Notes under the pieces: generated by a model
The model's input: only the letters and a program-made list of their open reading frames with translations
Databases searched by the model: none
What the model was told of the DNA's origin: nothing
Position numbers and translations under genes: made by a program
Shown here: positions 5,796 to 8,690 of the stretch, in pieces
How positions within the stretch are numbered: position 1 is the first letter of the stretch
Layout of the letters: the number at the start of each line of letters is the position of its first letter
Assembly: GCA_947259865.1 (NCBI GenBank)
Contig: CAMYNZ010000145.1
Coordinates: forward strand, 1 to 8,690
Direction of reading: 5' to 3'
Source: an uncultured Desulfobacterales bacterium
Lineage (GTDB): Bacteria > Desulfobacterota > Desulfobacteria > Desulfobacterales > G020354645
DNA length: 8,690 bases

Positions 5796-7045
5796 TAGTG
5801 CTTGAAGCTTCGCTGGCCGGTATACACCATGGTCACATCAGCTTCATTGCAGGCCTCAATGGACTGATAGTCGTTGGCGGACCCACCCGGTTGAATCACG
5901 GCTGAAATACCTTCCCGGATACCGACATCCACACCGTCGCGAAACGGGAAAAAGGCATCGCTGACCATGGCCGCTCCGATCAATCCTCCCTTTTCAGCTG
6001 CTACACGGCTGTCAATGTCCGACTTTTTGGCGTCATCCTTCAGTTCGTTGTAGGGAATGCCAAGCGCTTCAAAGCAATAACGATCGGCCAGTTTGCGAAA
6101 GGCCTTGTCCCGGGCAATCTCAGCAACTCCGACTCTATCCTGCTCCCCGGTACCGATGCCGACGGTCACCTGATCTTTGACAAAAATAACGGAATTTGAG
6201 GTAATTCCAGACTCCACCAGCCAGCCAAAAATCAGATCATCGTATTCTGCCGAGGTCGGCTGGCGCTGGATGCGGTAGGTCTCACCTTTGTATTCGCATT
6301 CAGCCAGCTTCAGGTCTTCCCTGGTGCGGGTGTTGGGAACAAATGACCATTGGGCGATAATGCCGCCGTCAATCAAACTTTTAAATTCCACACAACGTTG
6401 CCCCACAAAAGTATTCAACCGCCCGATATTTTTGATACGGATGATCCGGAGATTTTTTTTGGCGGCAAATATATCCATCACTCCCTCTTCAAACTCCGGC
6501 GCAACAACAACCTCGGCGTACTGCTGGCTGATGGCTTCCGCGGTAGACTTGTCCACGGCACTGTTCAGGGCAATGCATCCCCCGAAGGCCGCGACGCGGT
6601 CTGCCATATTGGCTTTAAGATAGGCTTCAGCCAGCGAATCCGCCCGGGCAACGCCACAGGGATTGTTATGTTTTACAATGACAGCGGTGGGTTTGTCGAC
6701 AAAGTATCTGAGGATGTTCAGAGAGTTATCCGCATCGGTTATATTGGTTTTGCCGGGGTGCTTGCCGGACTGGAGCAATTCGATATCCGATGCCAGATAC
6801 TGCCCCGCTTGCAGGGTTTCCGTTTCTCCCAGTACCAGGTTGCCATTGATCAACTTATACAGCGCGGCTTCCTGGCCCGGATTTTCACCATATCGCAATC
6901 CCTTCTCAATATCATCGACAACCCAAACAACTTTTTCGTAAAACAGCGTTTGCCGCTTTTCCGAATCCACAAAACTGATCTCCATTTTGGGCGGAAAATG
7001 ATCATCCATGATGGTCCGGTACATTTTTTTCAGATCTTCAGCCAT
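5795..7045 (-). CDS. purH: Stand-alone AICAR transformylase (PurH C-terminal domain)
   Basis: This 416-residue protein carries only the AICAR formyltransferase half of PurH. It transfers a formyl group from 10-formyl-tetrahydrofolate to AICAR to give FAICAR, the ninth step of de novo IMP synthesis. LRYGENPGQ (50-58) opens the domain. VKHNNPCGVA (124-133) holds the catalytic Lys125-His126 pair. MADRVAAFGG (147-156), SDAFFPFRDGVD (362-373), IQPGGS (384-389) and GQRSFKH at the C-terminus (410-416) are family blocks. The domain is longer than in fused PurH because of about 50 extra residues before RYGENP (MAEDLKKMYRTIMDDHFPP and on). Of two nearby ATGs (7051, 7045), the second has AGGAG at the right distance (7 nt), while the first would sit 1 nt from it, so I chose 7045. 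It is third in a probable operon after the HD protein and the cyclohydrolase. The reading frame is intact, so it is a separate gene and not a frameshifted half. Confidence 0.93.
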   Translation of the reverse strand: MAEDLKKMYRTIMDDHFPPKMEISFVDSEKRQTLFYEKVVWVVDDIEKGLRYGENPGQEAALYKLINGNLVLGETETLQAGQYLASDIELLQSGKHPGKTNITDADNSLNILRYFVDKPTAVIVKHNNPCGVARADSLAEAYLKANMADRVAAFGGCIALNSAVDKSTAEAISQQYAEVVVAPEFEEGVMDIFAAKKNLRIIRIKNIGRLNTFVGQRCVEFKSLIDGGIIAQWSFVPNTRTREDLKLAECEYKGETYRIQRQPTSAEYDDLIFGWLVESGITSNSVIFVKDQVTVGIGTGEQDRVGVAEIARDKAFRKLADRYCFEALGIPYNELKDDAKKSDIDSRVAAEKGGLIGAAMVSDAFFPFRDGVDVGIREGISAVIQPGGSANDYQSIEACNEADVTMVYTGQRSFKH

Positions 7046-7052
7046 AATCATA

Positions 7053-7057
7053 CTCCT
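7053..7057 (-). promoter_or_regulatory. Ribosome binding site of the AICAR transformylase gene
   Basis: AGGAG on the minus strand, 7 nt before the ATG at 7045 and just outside the heptamer repeat. It shows the second PurH half has its own translation start. Confidence 0.8.
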
Positions 7058-7064
7058 CTATATG

Positions 7065-7165
7065 GGTTCAAGGTTCTGGGTTCAGCGTTCAAGGTTAAGG
7101 ACCGTAATTTCTGAGAACATCATTGACCCTGAAACCTTGAACCTTGAACTTTGAACGTTGAACAG
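7065..7165. repeat. Opposed heptamer arrays forming a long stem between the two purH genes
   Basis: Five heptamers at 7065-7099 (GGTTCAA, GGTTCTG, GGTTCAG, CGTTCAA, GGTTAAG) face five inverted heptamers at 7131-7165 (GAAACCT, TGAACCT, TGAACTT, TGAACGT, TGAACAG). The arms can pair, with a perfect 10-bp core GTTCAAGGTT/AACCTTGAAC next to a loop of about 35 nt. The repeat fills the spacer from the cyclohydrolase stop to just before the next ribosome site. Confidence 0.85.
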
Positions 7166-7166
7166 T

Positions 7167-7841
7167 TTATGTATAACATCCCTGCACGTCATCGATCGAT
7201 TTCGCCACCAAGAATTCAGCGATTGTTTTGTCATATACAGCCGTATGGGCAAAGGCTTTACGGGCCAGGTTGTAACGCAGCGCCAGTGTAATGGCACCCT
7301 TGTTGGCCTGCAGTTCCGACAGGATTGTTTCATAATCCGAAGGATCAACCACCGAGGCTACCCGGATAAAATTTTTGGCGGAAGCCCGTATCATGCAGGG
7401 CCCCCCGATGTCGATATTGCCCCGGGCCTGTTCAACTGTAACTCCTTGTTTTGAAATCGTTTCTTTAAAAGGATACAGATTGACGACCACCATATCTATT
7501 GGCACACTGGCGGTGCGCTCTAAATCGGCTTGATGGGCATCGTTGTAAGTTTCGGTTAAAAGTCCGAGGTAAATCTTAAAATCGAGGGTCTTGACCAGCC
7601 CACCCTGGGTCTCCGGCTGGCCGGTATAGTCAGAGACCTGCATCAAGCAGGAATCCGATTTTGGGCCCAGAATTTCCCTTATCCGGCCGAAGGTGCCGCC
7701 GGTTGAAAAAATCCGAATCCCGGGGTTGATTTCCAAAAGCCGGGGGATAAAACTGTCAAGACCGCTTTTGTCGGAAACGCTCACCAGCACATGTCTTACA
7801 TTGACCAGATCATCTATTTTTTCAACCACATTAATCGTCAT
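7167..7841 (-). CDS. purH: Stand-alone IMP cyclohydrolase (PurH N-terminal, MGS-like domain)
   Basis: This 224-residue protein is the IMP cyclohydrolase half of PurH, closing the ring of FAICAR to IMP, the last step of the pathway. SVSDKSG (21-27) and FSTGGT (45-50) form the MGS-like nucleotide fold, IDMVVVNLYPFKETI (115-129) contains the conserved tyrosine (Y123), and NIDIGGPCMIRASAKNF (142-158) holds D144 and K156, matching known catalytic residues of fused PurH. The segment DYTGQPETQGGLVKT then TLDFKIYLGLL (71-95) departs from the usual TGFPEMxDGRVKTLHPKxHGG: the KTL lysine K84 is kept, but LHPK-x-HGG is lost. Start ATG 7841 has AAGGAAAGGGG upstream, formed by the last codons of the HD gene, whose stop is 5 bp away. 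It ends naturally after the domain (IAEFLVAKSIDDVQGCYT), which argues for gene fission or an originally separate gene, not truncation. Confidence 0.9.
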   Translation of the reverse strand: MTINVVEKIDDLVNVRHVLVSVSDKSGLDSFIPRLLEINPGIRIFSTGGTFGRIREILGPKSDSCLMQVSDYTGQPETQGGLVKTLDFKIYLGLLTETYNDAHQADLERTASVPIDMVVVNLYPFKETISKQGVTVEQARGNIDIGGPCMIRASAKNFIRVASVVDPSDYETILSELQANKGAITLALRYNLARKAFAHTAVYDKTIAEFLVAKSIDDVQGCYT

Positions 7842-7846
7842 AATAT

Positions 7847-8533
7847 CTACCCCTTTCCTTCATATTCTTTGATAAACCGTTTAAAGAAATCTTTCATAAA
7901 TGAATGGCGAACATCCGCCAGGCGTCGACCTTCCTCTGTCAGCATTCGATCCCTGATTTTGCGCAATTTCACGCGATACTCGCGCAATCCGGTATCGTTT
8001 TCCGAATAGGGACGGCTTTCTTCAACCGTTACATCCGGGCTATGAAGCCGGGCGCCGACCTCACCGGCGAAAAGATAGGCCCGGGCAATCCCGATCGCAC
8101 CAATGGCATCAAGCTTATCAGCATCAAACAACACCTTTGCTTCGAGGGTTTTGGGTCCCTGATTACCCCGATAACGATGGGCTTTGATGCAGTGGATTAT
8201 ATTTTGCTTGCGGTTCCGGGACACCGCCAACGCATATATAAAAGGACGCGCAATTCGAGCACCTTCATGAGCGTGACACACGGCACCGTTTGAAGCATCC
8301 TGGTCGGCCCGGCCGATATCATGTAAATAAGCCGCGGCCAGCAGCACGTCCATGTCAGCGCCTTCCTTGGACCCAATCCTTTCACACAATCGATACACCC
8401 GAAGTGTATGATCCCAGGCGTGGCTCACCCGGGAGTTGTTGAAATGTTTGCGGGCAAATTTTTTTATCGCTTCGAGCAGGTCGTCTTCGGCGATGTAAAT
8501 CTTGCGCCCTTTATCTATGGGTGTTACCGGCAT
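7847..8533 (-). CDS. HD-domain metal-dependent phosphohydrolase (YedJ/YpgQ-like)
   Basis: A 228-residue soluble HD-domain protein. Metal-binding and catalytic motifs appear in the expected order: SHAWDHTLRVY (37-47, His38/His42), YLHDIGR (69-75, the HD pair at 71-72), CHAHEGARIA (86-95), IKAHRYRG (116-123) and LFDADKLDAIGAIGIAR (135-151). This order and length resemble YedJ/YpgQ-type hydrolases, some of which act on nucleoside triphosphates; the substrate here is unknown. It has no signal peptide or membrane segment. The C-terminus is basic and helical. The frame has no other Met upstream before a stop, so ATG 8533 is the only good start, although it lacks a clear Shine-Dalgarno site. It is first of three tightly packed genes and ends 5 bp before the IMP cyclohydrolase. 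A role in nucleotide balance linked to purine synthesis is suggested by position only. Confidence 0.85.
   Translation of the reverse strand: MPVTPIDKGRKIYIAEDDLLEAIKKFARKHFNNSRVSHAWDHTLRVYRLCERIGSKEGADMDVLLAAAYLHDIGRADQDASNGAVCHAHEGARIARPFIYALAVSRNRKQNIIHCIKAHRYRGNQGPKTLEAKVLFDADKLDAIGAIGIARAYLFAGEVGARLHSPDVTVEESRPYSENDTGLREYRVKLRKIRDRMLTEEGRRLADVRHSFMKDFFKRFIKEYEGKG
7850..7860 (-). promoter_or_regulatory. Ribosome binding site of the cyclohydrolase gene within the HD gene
   Basis: AAGGAAAGGGG on the minus strand overlaps the last codons of the HD-domain gene and lies 8 nt before the ATG at 7841. It supports co-translation of the two genes. Confidence 0.65.
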
Positions 8534-8690
8534 GCGACGATCTTTGGTTTTGGGTAATTGGTTTATAGCTTGGTGCTTTAGACCGGCCGGGGGAAGAGCA
8601 ATTAATCAAGGTTTCCTGCACCTTTTTAATGGTTCTCGGTTTAATGGTCAAGCCCCTGTATGTTCGTAAAACGCGAATTCTTGCGTTGCG
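8534..8690. other. Right-edge leader region, no gene supported
   Basis: About 157 bp upstream of the HD gene. Minus-strand frames open at the edge end within 15-60 codons and none gives a recognisable protein tail, so I call no gene. It contains the promoter candidate at 8623-8651 and the palindrome CCGGCCGG at 8583-8590. Confidence 0.5.
8623..8651 (-). promoter_or_regulatory. Candidate promoter of the HD-purH operon
   Basis: On the minus strand TTGACC (8646-8651) is followed after 17 bp by TAAAAA (8623-8628), giving a leader of roughly 80 nt. The -35 box matches well and the -10 box poorly. If the operon begins outside the window this site may be chance. Confidence 0.35.

Noticed and set aside
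6350..7114. Plus-strand open frame of 254 codons
   Set aside because: It is fully antisense to the AICAR transformylase and its leader, which are supported by clear motifs; no motif or ribosome site supports the antisense frame.
7065..7165. CRISPR-like array
   Set aside because: The units are 7 bp with no spacers, arranged as two opposed arrays; there is no repeat-spacer pattern and no cas gene.
5795..7841. The purH split as a sequencing frameshift or pseudogene
   Set aside because: The halves are separated by a repeat-filled spacer, each has its own start and ribosome site, and each ends or begins at a natural domain border.
8514..8690. C-terminal end of a minus-strand gene entering from the right edge
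   Set aside because: An open frame of about 59 codons exists from the edge, but it overlaps the HD gene start, shows no recognisable protein sequence, and could be chance.

Overview
The window looks like a chromosomal segment of a mid-GC Gram-negative bacterium. The best guess is a deltaproteobacterium (Desulfobacterota, Desulfobacterales-like). This is an inference from three things: PurH split into two proteins, the style of the proteins, and intergenic spaces filled with palindromic and heptamer repeats. There is no rRNA or other taxonomic marker to prove it. I see no phage genes, transposase, CRISPR array, tRNA or rRNA.

Left block, all minus strand (1-3734): acetoacetyl-CoA synthetase (aacS) is followed 2 bp later by a short TrmO/UPF0066 protein, and then by the N-terminal 359 codons of a RecD2-type helicase that runs off the left edge. 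Two diverged copies of one element of about 230 bp, with 34-bp terminal inverted repeats (MITE-like), lie in the same orientation. One is directly upstream of recD2 and the other directly upstream of aacS.

Middle (3735-5794): a 734-bp divergent spacer holds element copy B, a compound hairpin and short TTTAGGCACTT repeats. It leads to a plus-strand low-specificity threonine aldolase gene (ltaE) with an excellent ribosome site. Between ltaE and the convergent purine genes lie a small heptamer array and a 145-bp imperfect palindrome that reaches the stop codon of the opposing gene.

Right block, minus strand (5795-8533): HD-domain phosphohydrolase, then IMP cyclohydrolase (PurH N-terminal domain), then AICAR transformylase (PurH C-terminal domain). 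Together the last two perform the final two steps of IMP synthesis, normally done by one fused protein. They are separated by 121 bp made largely of two opposed arrays of five heptamers, which can fold into a long stem. The HD gene ends 5 bp before the cyclohydrolase start, so the three genes probably form one operon; a weak promoter candidate lies upstream of the HD gene.

The genes are mostly housekeeping. The unusual content is the split and diverged purH and the families of structured intergenic repeats. No wholly new gene system can be supported.
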